64,000 nt of DNA from Terriglobia bacterium (GTDB lineage: Bacteria; Acidobacteriota; Terriglobia; Bryobacterales; Bryobacteraceae): NCBI GenBank assembly GCA_021325235.1, contig JAJPHN010000029.1, forward strand, positions 186,001 through 250,000. Direction: 5' to 3'. A program made the position numbers and the translations under genes. The notes below the pieces were generated by a model. The model worked only from the letters and a program-made list of their open reading frames with translations. It was not told where the DNA came from and made no database searches. Shown one piece after another: positions 1-7,186 of this stretch (its first letter is position 1; the number at the start of each line of letters is the position of its first letter).

Positions 1-507
1 CACCACAAAGGAAGGCGTGACATTCGCATATAGCGACGAATACAGCACCTTGAATGGCCGGTGCGGTGGGACGTCTTCTTCGAGGCGCTTCAATCCGGAC
101 AAGAAGCACGCTTCGTACGCAATCTCGCAGGCGCGGTAATGATCCGGATGGCGTCCGCTCCAGTAGGGAAGAATTACTGTCCGCGGGCGAATCCGCCGGA
201 TCACTCCGGCGAGAGTCATGCGAGCTCCGATATTGTTTTCCAGCCGCGCGTCCGGCCAGCGCAGATTTTGACGCCAGGCAAGGAGCATCTCCCCGGCGGC
301 GCGCTTCGATTCTTCGATGCGCAGGTCCGGCGTGCCACGCGTGCCCATGTCGCCCGCCGTCAGATCGAGGACGCCCGTGCGATAGCCCTGCTCCGCCATG
401 CGAATCAGCGTGCCGCCGCACGTTTGTTCGACATCGTCCGGATGAGCGGCGATTGCCAGAATGTCCAGTGGGCGCAGATTTTCAAACGGCTCGTTCGGAT
501 CACGCAT
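1..507 (-). CDS. bshB1: BshB1-type N-acetylglucosaminylmalate deacetylase (PIG-L family), C-terminus beyond the window
   Basis: The protein belongs to the PIG-L/LmbE zinc deacetylase family. Members of this branch remove acetyl from GlcNAc-malate during bacillithiol synthesis in the cytoplasm. The reading frame on the minus strand is open from the ATG at 507 to the window edge (169 codons). It shows the zinc-binding AHPDD motif near residues 20-24, a TAGDMGTRGT segment, and the BshB1-like PYWSGRHPDHYRA segment around residues 112-124. The last part of the protein lies left of base 1. A TTG six bases upstream is an alternative start. The gene starts 13 bp after the rhomboid stop and is probably co-transcribed with it. 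The assignment to BshB1 rather than another PIG-L enzyme rests on these motifs. Confidence 0.88.
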   Translation of the reverse strand, partial: MRDPNEPFENLRPLDILAIAAHPDDVEQTCGGTLIRMAEQGYRTGVLDLTAGDMGTRGTPDLRIEESKRAAGEMLLAWRQNLRWPDARLENNIGARMTLAGVIRRIRPRTVILPYWSGRHPDHYRACEIAYEACFLSGLKRLEEDVPPHRPFKVLYSSLYANVTPSFVV

Positions 508-520
508 GTTCAATGGGCAA

Positions 521-1183
521 TCAGTAGGTGCGATACCGATAGCGCGGCCGGTTGAGCGCGAACACGCGAACCAGCAACAAGCCGGCGAGAAAGCCGCCCA
601 CGTGCGCAAACCAGGCAATCCCCTGTGCAGCGTGGCTGACCGCAGCCAGCGACCCGAGACCGCTCAGCAACTGTAGTGCGAACCAGTAGAGCAAGAGCAG
701 CGCTGCCGGCAATTCAGTTGTGGTGATGAAAATCACGATAAATATGAGCGTGACCACCCGGACGCGCGGATAGAGGATCAGAAACGCGCCCATAACTCCT
801 GCAATGGCGCCGCTCGCCCCTATTGTCGGCACCGGGCTTCCGAGGCTTATGGCGAATTGCATCATCGCGGACGCGATCCCCGAGATCAGATAGAACACCA
901 GAAATCGACCCGAGCCCATTGCATCCTCGATATGCGATCCGAAGACCCAGAGGAACCACATGTTCCCGATCAGATGCAGCCATCCGCCGTGCAGAAACAT
1001 CGAGGTCACAAAGGACGGAAGATAGAGGCGGTCCGGAATGAGCGCGTAATGTTGAATGAAGGCATCGCGCGCGTAGGGCCCGAGGCCAAGTTCGATCAAG
1101 AAGCAAAAGACGTTAGCCGCGATGAGCACCAGCGTCATCACGGGTGTGGAATTTCTCAATAACAGCGCGCGCAGCGGGATCAT
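521..1183 (-). CDS. Rhomboid family intramembrane serine protease
   Basis: This 220-residue polytopic protein has about six hydrophobic segments and the rhomboid signatures. These are H70 with a GN pair at 73-74 (the HxxGN motif), the nucleophile motif GASG with Ser124, and a histidine at 194 in AHVGG in the last helix. Rhomboids cleave transmembrane segments of membrane proteins inside the inner membrane. The Ser/His dyad is complete, so the enzyme should be active. Its substrate cannot be read from the sequence. The ATG overlaps the stop of the upstream kinase gene by 4 bp (ATGA), which indicates translational coupling. The bshB1 gene follows 13 bp downstream. Confidence 0.9.
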   Translation of the reverse strand: MIPLRALLLRNSTPVMTLVLIAANVFCFLIELGLGPYARDAFIQHYALIPDRLYLPSFVTSMFLHGGWLHLIGNMWFLWVFGSHIEDAMGSGRFLVFYLISGIASAMMQFAISLGSPVPTIGASGAIAGVMGAFLILYPRVRVVTLIFIVIFITTTELPAALLLLYWFALQLLSGLGSLAAVSHAAQGIAWFAHVGGFLAGLLLVRVFALNRPRYRYRTY

Positions 1184-2190
1184 GCTTTTCGGAGTGCGGC
1201 GGCAGCGCTGGCGGAACCTGCTTCTCGCTCGATATCCTCGTCGCCGCGCCGCTGAACTTTGCCGGCACGGGCATCACTCAACAGCTTTTGTACTTCCGCC
1301 AGGGATGGGACGTGACCGCGTGCTCCGATGGCCGTGCAATTCAGCGCTGCCGCGGCATTGGAGAACTCGAGCGCTTCCGCCAGGCCCACTTTCTGCAGCA
1401 TGGCGTAGCAGAATGCACCGTGAAAAACATCGCCCGCCCCGGTTGTATCGGCGCACGGAACATCGAAAGCTGCCGAGTAGTACCAGATGCCGCGCGAGAA
1501 CGCCAGCGAGCCGCGATTGCCGAGCGTCATGGCTGTTACCGGATTACGATATTCCCGGTGCAAGCTCCGCAACGCGGCAAACGGATCGTGTTCGCCTGTC
1601 CACTTGGAAGGCCACGCCGATCCAGCCACCAGGTAATCGACATTCCGCAGCACGTTCTCAAAGCGCGGATACACGGTGTCAACGTCGAGCGACACCGGAA
1701 TGCCATGCGAGCGTGCGATTCGGGCCGCGCGCCCGGCAGCTTCTGTGTCGTATCCATCGATGTGCAGCAGCCGGGTGTTGGCGATATCCTCCTCGCGAAT
1801 CTCCGCCGCCTGCAGGCGCAGACATGAGGCCCGCTGCCAGAGCACCGTGCGCTCACCGGTTCGCTCATCGATCAGAATGTACGCCGTCTGATTGGCGCAC
1901 GCTTTACGCACGATCAGACCGCTCGTATCCACACCGGTTCCGGCGAGACTTTCGCGTTGCACATCGCCGCGCATATCATCGCCAATGGTGCCGATATAGC
2001 GTGAGCGCAGCCCAAGCCGGGCGCAGGCAACCACAGCTGTCGCCACCTGTCCACCTGGGCTCAGCATTTCACGATCGAACGCAACTTTGCCGGCGTATGG
2101 AGGAAACTCTTTAAGCAGAATGAGCGTGTCGGTCGCATTCAGACCGATGCCGAGCACATCGAAACCTTGGGCGCTCGCGGAATGACTCAC
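1180..2190 (-). CDS. PfkB family carbohydrate or nucleoside kinase
   Basis: This is a ribokinase-fold sugar kinase of 336 residues, the usual family length. An N-terminal GGQVATAVVACARLG segment (about residues 46-60) matches the first PfkB signature, with the substrate-binding glycine pair. The second signature DTTGAGDVFHGAF begins at residue 248 and contains the anion-hole GAGD with catalytic base Asp254. The family phosphorylates ribose, fructose, adenosine or similar substrates with ATP in the cytoplasm; the substrate here cannot be specified. The start is ATG at 2190. The stop overlaps the rhomboid start by 4 bp, and the next upstream gene ends 9 bp before the start, so the cluster reads as one operon. 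Confidence 0.85.
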   Translation of the reverse strand: MSHSASAQGFDVLGIGLNATDTLILLKEFPPYAGKVAFDREMLSPGGQVATAVVACARLGLRSRYIGTIGDDMRGDVQRESLAGTGVDTSGLIVRKACANQTAYILIDERTGERTVLWQRASCLRLQAAEIREEDIANTRLLHIDGYDTEAAGRAARIARSHGIPVSLDVDTVYPRFENVLRNVDYLVAGSAWPSKWTGEHDPFAALRSLHREYRNPVTAMTLGNRGSLAFSRGIWYYSAAFDVPCADTTGAGDVFHGAFCYAMLQKVGLAEALEFSNAAAALNCTAIGARGHVPSLAEVQKLLSDARAGKVQRRGDEDIEREAGSASAAAALRKA

Positions 2191-2199
2191 CGCGGGAGC

Positions 2200-2802
2200 C
2201 TACTTTTTGATTGAATCCGGAACCCGGTAAAGATAGATGACGTGGACATCGCCCAGGTGGCCGGACATTTTCCACGTATTGAGCGGGCTCCAGCCATCGA
2301 TTGGATAATCGTAGGATACAACCCGGGTATTGGGTTTCAGTTCCCGCTCGAGGTTCGGCCGAAGCGCGTCGTTGGCCGTAGGCGCCAGATAGAGGGTGAC
2401 CACATTCGCGGCGCTCAGGTCGGTTTTGAGGAAGTTGCCATGGATTACCTTCACCTGATCTTCCAGGCCTTTCTTCCGCACATCTTCGGCCGCCTGCTCA
2501 GCCAGATCGCGCGAGATCTCGATGCCTACCGCCTTAACCTTATATTTCTTGGCGGCTTTCACCAGGATGCGGCCGTCGCCACAGCCCAGATCGTATAGGG
2601 TCTCGCCGGGCTTGAGCTGCGCCGCTTCGAGCATCTTGTCGACAGCGTGTTCGGGCGTGCCGACAGAAGGCGCAAGTTTCTTGGTAAAGTAATCCGATTC
2701 CTGCGCCAAGCCGGCGCGGGGTGAAACCAAACCAGCCGAGACTAGTACGGCGGCCGCACAGATCGAATGGAACCTGGCGCGGCGTAATGCACGCAAACTC
2801 AT
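2200..2802 (-). CDS. Exported class I SAM-dependent methyltransferase-like protein
   Basis: The 200-residue product starts with a basic region and a hydrophobic stretch ending near GLAQES (residues 31-36), which reads as a Sec signal peptide. A Rossmann methyltransferase core follows, with the SAM-binding motif DLGCGDGR at residues 71-78 and an acidic residue in VGIEIS after strand 2. The ATG at 2802 is preferred over the GTG at 2811 because an AGGGAG sequence lies 8 bases before the ATG and would abut the GTG. The fold is clear, but the substrate is unknown. An export signal on a SAM-binding fold is unexpected, because SAM is a cytoplasmic cofactor. The hydrophobic segment might instead anchor the enzyme on the cytoplasmic side. 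Confidence 0.75.
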   Translation of the reverse strand: MSLRALRRARFHSICAAAVLVSAGLVSPRAGLAQESDYFTKKLAPSVGTPEHAVDKMLEAAQLKPGETLYDLGCGDGRILVKAAKKYKVKAVGIEISRDLAEQAAEDVRKKGLEDQVKVIHGNFLKTDLSAANVVTLYLAPTANDALRPNLERELKPNTRVVSYDYPIDGWSPLNTWKMSGHLGDVHVIYLYRVPDSIKK

Positions 2803-2860
2803 GACCGGCACTCCCTTTTGCGTACAGTGTATCGTTTTACGCGGGCTCGCGCGACAGCCT

Positions 2861-4135
2861 TCAGCGCGATCCGGCGGAAACCGGCTGCAAAGTCGCCACC
2901 CGGTTGTGTTTGCTGCGCAGAATCCGGTTCACCATCTCGCTGGTCGAGAACCAGAGATCGCGCGGCCGGGAAATCGTGTATTCGGTCCCGCGAAACGCTT
3001 TGATCGCATGGCTGATTGAATCCTTCCACGGTACGGCTTGCGGATTCAGGTTGTAGTTCATGTAGAACACCGGACACTCTACATCTCCGATGCGGCGCAG
3101 GTCGTCCTGGGGTACGTCGTTCTTCAGCATCGCCTTGGGCCCGGCGAAAATCACCGCGTCCGGATGACCGTTCGACGCGACTTCTTTCTCGATCAGCCCC
3201 TCCAGAAAATTCGTCTCGCCCTGCCTTTCTCCCAGCCGGCTTACGCTGACCGTTCCCAGCTTCATCCCTTCGAGCGCCTTCCCAAGCGCCGGGAAATCGA
3301 TCTGGTCCGCGGTCTCCTGACGATAAACGATTCGCTCTTCAGACATGTTGAAGGCAACCAGCGAAATCTTGCCGATATGGCTGTCCCTTTGAATGGCTTT
3401 CAGAATACTCACGAGCGCATCCGTGTCCATTCTTTGAAGGGTCGCCGAATCAGCATCTTGCGGAGAAAAATTGACCAGCAGCTTCACGTTTATCGAGTCC
3501 CCGCCGAGAGACGGACGCCGCACCGCTGTGTCGTTCAGAAAAGGCTGTGGCGCGGTCTCGGCCACCGCGTTGGGGGGCAAGAAAAGATCGATCGGCTTGT
3601 CCTTCGGATTGAGCTCGGCCTCAAGATCCCACGAGGAGGAACAGATATGCTCCGAGCGGTCGCGCATGAGCCAGTCCACGTGATAGGAACCCTCACCCAG
3701 GTCGACGGTGCCGTCCAGAAGCGCATCTCCTTTAGCATCATCCGCTACGGCGGGAACATTGAAGTGCTGGACAAAGTACGAAGGGTGCTCGGAATCATTA
3801 CCGGATCTCACTCGGAAGACGACGGTTAGCAGACCACCATCTCCCGAGATCTCGCTTAAGGGAACGGCCACCTCGTACCCGGCGTGAAACCGCAAATCGA
3901 AGCCGAGATCCGCTTTTCTCGGCGTCACCGTACACGGAATCTCCTTACGGGCCTCGCCGGATTCGAAGATCGCCATGTCGGAAGGCAGAATCGTGACCGG
4001 ATCGCCGGGTTCAGCCGGTTTGATCAGAATCTGTGAGCGCGCAGGAAGAGCAATTGAGACGGTGAGAAGGAGTCCCAGGACACCCGCCTGGAACCTCGTA
4101 CTTACGGGCGAACACGACCGAAATCGCGATGCCAT
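2861..4135 (-). CDS. Secreted protein of unknown function with a possible C-terminal von Willebrand A-like fold
   Basis: I do not recognise this 424-residue protein by name. It begins with a signal peptide: a hydrophobic run around residues 17-31, with likely cleavage after PARSQ. The N-terminal half is rich in beta-strand-like segments. The C-terminal half, from about residue 215, alternates strands and helices (VNVKLLVNFSP, KISLVAFNM, PDAVIFAGP). This resembles the acidobacterial VWFA-related secreted proteins, but no MIDAS DxSxS motif is visible. The ATG at 4135 has a GGGGGA run a few bases upstream. It is the first gene of the minus-strand run 4135-1. Location outside the cytoplasm is supported; function is not. 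Confidence 0.6.
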   Translation of the reverse strand: MASRFRSCSPVSTRFQAGVLGLLLTVSIALPARSQILIKPAEPGDPVTILPSDMAIFESGEARKEIPCTVTPRKADLGFDLRFHAGYEVAVPLSEISGDGGLLTVVFRVRSGNDSEHPSYFVQHFNVPAVADDAKGDALLDGTVDLGEGSYHVDWLMRDRSEHICSSSWDLEAELNPKDKPIDLFLPPNAVAETAPQPFLNDTAVRRPSLGGDSINVKLLVNFSPQDADSATLQRMDTDALVSILKAIQRDSHIGKISLVAFNMSEERIVYRQETADQIDFPALGKALEGMKLGTVSVSRLGERQGETNFLEGLIEKEVASNGHPDAVIFAGPKAMLKNDVPQDDLRRIGDVECPVFYMNYNLNPQAVPWKDSISHAIKAFRGTEYTISRPRDLWFSTSEMVNRILRSKHNRVATLQPVSAGSR

Positions 4136-4156
4136 TCATCCCCCAACGGATAAGGA

Positions 4157-4184
4157 AGAGGAGGCTTCGGCAGAGGCCTCCTCT
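4157..4184 (-). other. Nine-base-pair inverted repeat in the leader of the secreted-protein gene
   Basis: AGAGGAGGC (4157-4165) and its exact complement GCCTCCTCT (4176-4184) flank a 10-base loop. On the minus strand the hairpin lies about 22 bases upstream of the ATG at 4135. No T-run follows on either strand, so it is not a canonical terminator. A leader hairpin or protein-binding site is possible. Confidence 0.4.
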
Positions 4185-4223
4185 GGTTTCATAATTATCA
4201 CTCAAACCAGGCGACGCAACCGG

Positions 4224-4246
4224 AAATTTTTCGCAAAATTTTTCGC
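4224..4246. repeat. Two tandem copies of an 11-bp AT-rich unit upstream of ssb
   Basis: AAATTTTTCGC occurs at 4224-4234 and again at 4236-4246. This is an AT-rich island in a GC-rich region, about 55 bp upstream of the ssb start and within the divergent intergenic region 4136-4300. An A/T-rich promoter element or a binding site is possible; only the repeat itself is seen. Confidence 0.4.
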
Positions 4247-4300
4247 GCCCCGGTTTTGGTACCAGCAGCGGGCCTGTTGCGTGTTACAGTGCGATTGACT

Positions 4301-4774
4301 ATGGCAACGCGCAGTGTAAACAAGGTGCTGCTGATCGGCAATCTGGGACGGGATGCGGAGACAAAGTTTACGCCGTCGGGCGCGGCTGTTACCCGCTTTT
4401 CGGTCGCCACCACGCGCAGCTGGAAGGACCAGCAGACGAACGAGTGGAAAGAAGAGACGAACTGGACCAATGTCGTCCTCTGGCGCCAGGAGAATCTCGC
4501 GAACTATCTCACCAAGGGCAAGCAGGTTTATGTCGAAGGCCGGTTGCAGACGCGCAGTTATGACGATAAGGATGGGAAGAAAGTCTACGCCACGGAAGTT
4601 GTCGCGGATGAAGTGATTCTGCTCGGCGGACGCGGCGAAGGAGCTTTTGAGGGTGGCGCACCCGCTGCTTCTCGTTCGACCGGCGCTCCGCAGCGTGGGC
4701 GAGGTGCTACGCAAAGCGCCCCCGATGATGATTTCGGCGGCATGCAGATCACCGACGACGACGTTCCGTTCTAA
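4301..4774 (+). CDS. ssb: Single-stranded DNA-binding protein SSB
   Basis: This 157-residue protein binds single-stranded DNA and recruits repair and replication partners. The N-terminal OB fold covers about residues 1-108, with typical segments SVNKVLLIGNLGRDAE and KQVYVEGRL. A low-complexity glycine- and serine-rich linker follows. The protein ends in the acidic tip DDDVPF, which in known SSBs is the protein-interaction site. The start is ATG at 4301, where the OB fold begins; an in-frame ATG 45 bp upstream would add an atypical extension. The length matches ordinary bacterial SSBs. A zinc-ribbon membrane protein gene follows after 9 bp. Confidence 0.95.
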   Translation: MATRSVNKVLLIGNLGRDAETKFTPSGAAVTRFSVATTRSWKDQQTNEWKEETNWTNVVLWRQENLANYLTKGKQVYVEGRLQTRSYDDKDGKKVYATEVVADEVILLGGRGEGAFEGGAPAASRSTGAPQRGRGATQSAPDDDFGGMQITDDDVPF

Positions 4775-4783
4775 GACGCGCGG

Positions 4784-5344
4784 ATGATTTACTGCTCGAA
4801 GTGCGGTACGCAAGCCGACGAGAACGCCGCTTTCTGTCCGAATTGCGGCACGTCGCTTGCAGCGCAGGCGGCGACACCCGTCACGAGTGCCGTACCGGTT
4901 GCGGCGGTAGTACCTCCGCCGCCTTCGTCGTACTCAGGGCAAACCGAAGACGCCGGGCGGCGTGTCCTGGCCTTCCTCATCGACGTTGTCCCGTTGCTCG
5001 TTCTCGCCGTTCTGCACTTTCTGCCGGTATTTGGCTGGATGCTTTACGGGCTTGTCCATGCTCTCTACTGGCTGTTGCGCGACATCAATGGATCGAGCCC
5101 AGGTAAAGCCGTTCTCGGGAGCTACGTGGCGAGTACGACCGGCGCTCCCTCCACCAGCGGTCAACGAATGCTGCGCAATCTTCCCCTCGCGATTCCCGGA
5201 TTCATCGGCATGATCCCGTTTATCGGCATCGTGCTCGAATTTTTCCTGGCCCTCGCGATTTTCGGCTTTGAAGGATTGATGCTGCTTACCACCGGAAAGC
5301 GTATTGGCGACCGGCTCGCGGGCACGACCGTGCTGCGCAAGTAA
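4784..5344 (+). CDS. Zinc-ribbon RDD family membrane protein
   Basis: The 186-residue protein opens with a zinc ribbon formed by two CxxC pairs (CSKCG at residues 4-8 and CPNCG at 18-22). A proline-rich linker follows, then an RDD-type membrane domain from about residue 57 beginning RRVLAFLIDVVPL. There are three or four hydrophobic segments, and the domain ends with KRIGDRLAGTTVLRK, a common RDD ending. RDD proteins are inner-membrane proteins of mostly unknown role, with some linked to ion transport. The gene lies 9 bp after ssb and is probably co-transcribed with it. No function can be assigned beyond a metal-binding head on a membrane domain. Confidence 0.8.
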   Translation: MIYCSKCGTQADENAAFCPNCGTSLAAQAATPVTSAVPVAAVVPPPPSSYSGQTEDAGRRVLAFLIDVVPLLVLAVLHFLPVFGWMLYGLVHALYWLLRDINGSSPGKAVLGSYVASTTGAPSTSGQRMLRNLPLAIPGFIGMIPFIGIVLEFFLALAIFGFEGLMLLTTGKRIGDRLAGTTVLRK

Positions 5345-5361
5345 CTCTTACCCCGGACTTG

Positions 5362-5403
5362 TATTCCGGATCCGATGCCCGCTATTCCGGATCCGATGCC
5401 CGC
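5362..5403. repeat. Perfect 21-bp tandem duplication
   Basis: Two identical head-to-tail copies occupy 5362-5382 and 5383-5403; each begins TATTCCGGATCC and ends GATGCCCGC. They lie just after the RDD gene in the only gap over 300 bp (5345-5652). The unit length is a multiple of three and carries no stop in the frame of the downstream GNAT-like remnant. Perfect identity suggests a recent duplication. Confidence 0.85.
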
Positions 5404-5529
5404 GAAATCGTCATCCGCCGCGCCAGGCCTGATGAAAACGGGCCGATACACGCATTCGTGCAGGCCATCGGCGGTGGGACATTTGCGTCCGCATGTTCGA
5501 AAGCGCGAACGTACTGCTCGGGGCGATGA
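5404..5529 (+). pseudogene. Possible N-terminal remnant of a GNAT acetyltransferase
   Basis: In the gap 5345-5652 one frame reads EIVIRRARPDENGPIHAFVQ. This resembles the start of GNAT acetyltransferases, where IRRA is the first strand followed by helix 1. The frame then loses similarity and meets TGA at 5527-5529. A shifted frame continues with MFESANVLLG, which also looks GNAT-like, suggesting decay by frameshift. No start codon with a ribosome-binding site is evident. The call rests on a short motif only. Apart from this and the tandem duplication, I see nothing else in the gap. Confidence 0.28.
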
Positions 5530-5652
5530 GGAGTGTGCGTGAGCTCGCCTCGCGCTTCAATACAGCGCGCCGGAATGCTGCCATCGTGAGTGAGCGTTCC
5601 CGGCGCGGCTGATCGACCCTGTGATACATTCGGCTCGAGGAGAGGCAAACGC

Positions 5653-6537
5653 ATGAAACAGTGCTCCCGACGCGAATTCTTCAAGACGGGGCTGGCCGCG
5701 ACTGCGCTCGCCGGCGCCGGATCTCTTACTGCTTTCCCCGAAACGAAGGCGAGCGCCACGGATTGGGTGACGCTTGGCAAGTCCGACGTCAAAGTCACAC
5801 GACTTGCTTTTGGCACCGGCACCATGAGCGGCAAAGTGCAGCGCGATCTCGGGCAGGAGCAGTTCACGCGGCTGGTACGCTACGCCTACGACCGCGGCAT
5901 CCGCTTCTTCGAAACCGCCGAATCCTATGGCGAGATGCACAAGATGCTCGGCATCGCGCTCCAGGGCATTCCGCGCGATAGCTATCGCCTGATGTCGAAG
6001 GTGACCACCAACACCGACAACCCTCAGGAGAAGATCGATGAGCTGCGCAAGCTCGCCAAGACCGACTACTTCGATATCATGCTGCTCCACTGGCAGCACA
6101 CGACCACCTGGCCCACCGACAGCCGGCGCTGGCAGGACGGCATTCAGGAAGCGCAGCATCGGCAGGCAGTGATCGCGCGCGGCGCTTCGGTTCATGGTCT
6201 CCCGGCGCTCCGCCAGGTCCCCGATATGAGCTGGCTTCAGCTCGCCATGATCCGCATGAACCACAAAGGTGTGGCGATGGATGCCGAAGACTATGCGACA
6301 CAAGGCCTCGGAAATGTAAATGAGGTCGTCGAGCATGTGCATCAGGCCCGGCAGGCCGGCATGGGTGTTATCAGCATGAAGCTGGTGGGGGAGGGCCGGT
6401 TCACCAATCGCGAAGATCGCCAGGCCGCCATGCGCTACGCTTTTCGCCACGCGGGCGTCAACGCGGTCACGGTTGGTTACAAGAACACTGCCGAGGTCGA
6501 CGAAGCGATCGAAAACCTGAATCTCGCGCTCGCCTGA
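5653..6537 (+). CDS. Tat-signal aldo/keto reductase family protein
   Basis: The 294-residue protein begins with a twin-arginine-type leader, CSRREFFKTG followed by an alanine-rich hydrophobic stretch, which suggests export of a folded protein. The rest is an aldo/keto reductase barrel. By alignment with the usual FDTAxxYG motif, the tetrad positions are occupied by Glu87 (normally Asp), Tyr92, Lys116 (in MSKVTT) and His146 (in LLHWQ). The Asp-to-Glu change and the periplasmic destination make ordinary NADPH-dependent activity uncertain. The ATG at 5653 puts the RR motif at residues 6-7. The stop overlaps the next start by one base (TGATG), so the two genes are coupled. Confidence 0.8.
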   Translation: MKQCSRREFFKTGLAATALAGAGSLTAFPETKASATDWVTLGKSDVKVTRLAFGTGTMSGKVQRDLGQEQFTRLVRYAYDRGIRFFETAESYGEMHKMLGIALQGIPRDSYRLMSKVTTNTDNPQEKIDELRKLAKTDYFDIMLLHWQHTTTWPTDSRRWQDGIQEAQHRQAVIARGASVHGLPALRQVPDMSWLQLAMIRMNHKGVAMDAEDYATQGLGNVNEVVEHVHQARQAGMGVISMKLVGEGRFTNREDRQAAMRYAFRHAGVNAVTVGYKNTAEVDEAIENLNLALA

Positions 6538-7175
6538 TGGAGTGTTTTTCACTCCAGGGCAACCATATCCGTCTCGATCCTTTGCAGCCATCGCACGCCG
6601 AGCCCTTTGCCCGGGCGATTGCAGAGGATCCTTCCTTGTACGAGTGGAGTGCTGTGCCTCGCACCGAGGAGCAGATCGCGGCATACATCCAGTCCGCGCT
6701 CGCGGGCCGCGCCGCGAACACGGCTGCTCCCTTTGCTATCGTCCGGCTGGCCGATGAACGCGTGATCGGTTCCACGCGCTTTTTCGATCTCGAGCGCTGG
6801 TCCTGGCCTCCCGGTCATGCACGCTGCGGCGCAAACGTTATTGACGGATGCGAGATCGGCTATACATGGCTGGCCGCCAGCGCCATTCGCACGGCAGCGA
6901 ATACAGAGGCCAAGCTGCTCCTGCTCAGGCACGCCTTCGAGGTCTGGCAGGTGTTCCGCGTCTGTCTGCATACGGATGCGCGCAACCGGCGCTCAGCTGC
7001 AGCTATCGAGCGGATCGGCGGGAAATTCGAAGGCGTATTGCGCTCGCATCGGCTTGCCGTCGACTTCATACCCCGCGATTCGCTTCGTTATTCCATTCTT
7101 GCCTCCGAGTGGCCCGAGGCAAAGCAGAAACTCACGGATCGGCTGCAACGGCCGGAGTTCAGCGCGCCGCGTTAA
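6537..7175 (+). CDS. GNAT family N-acetyltransferase (RimJ/RimL type)
   Basis: This 212-residue protein has the layout of RimJ/RimL-like acetyltransferases, which transfer acetyl from acetyl-CoA to protein N-termini or small amines. It starts with a strand of the type NHIRLDPLQPSHAEPFARA. Mid-protein segments include FAIVRLADERVIGSTRF and EIGYTWLA, and DARNRRSAAAIERIGGKFEG near residues 145-165 corresponds to the conserved acetyl-CoA-proximal helix and turn. The ATG overlaps the stop of the aldo/keto reductase gene by one base. The substrate is not predictable. The gene is convergent with the ADOP permease gene, 11 bp away. Confidence 0.85.
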   Translation: MECFSLQGNHIRLDPLQPSHAEPFARAIAEDPSLYEWSAVPRTEEQIAAYIQSALAGRAANTAAPFAIVRLADERVIGSTRFFDLERWSWPPGHARCGANVIDGCEIGYTWLAASAIRTAANTEAKLLLLRHAFEVWQVFRVCLHTDARNRRSAAAIERIGGKFEGVLRSHRLAVDFIPRDSLRYSILASEWPEAKQKLTDRLQRPEFSAPR

Positions 7176-7186
7176 GCGGCTTCCCG

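Noticed and set aside
5557-6684. A 375-codon minus-strand open frame opposite the aldo/keto reductase and GNAT genes
   Set aside because: Both plus-strand genes have clear motifs and coupled stop-start; the minus frame is basic-rich and featureless.
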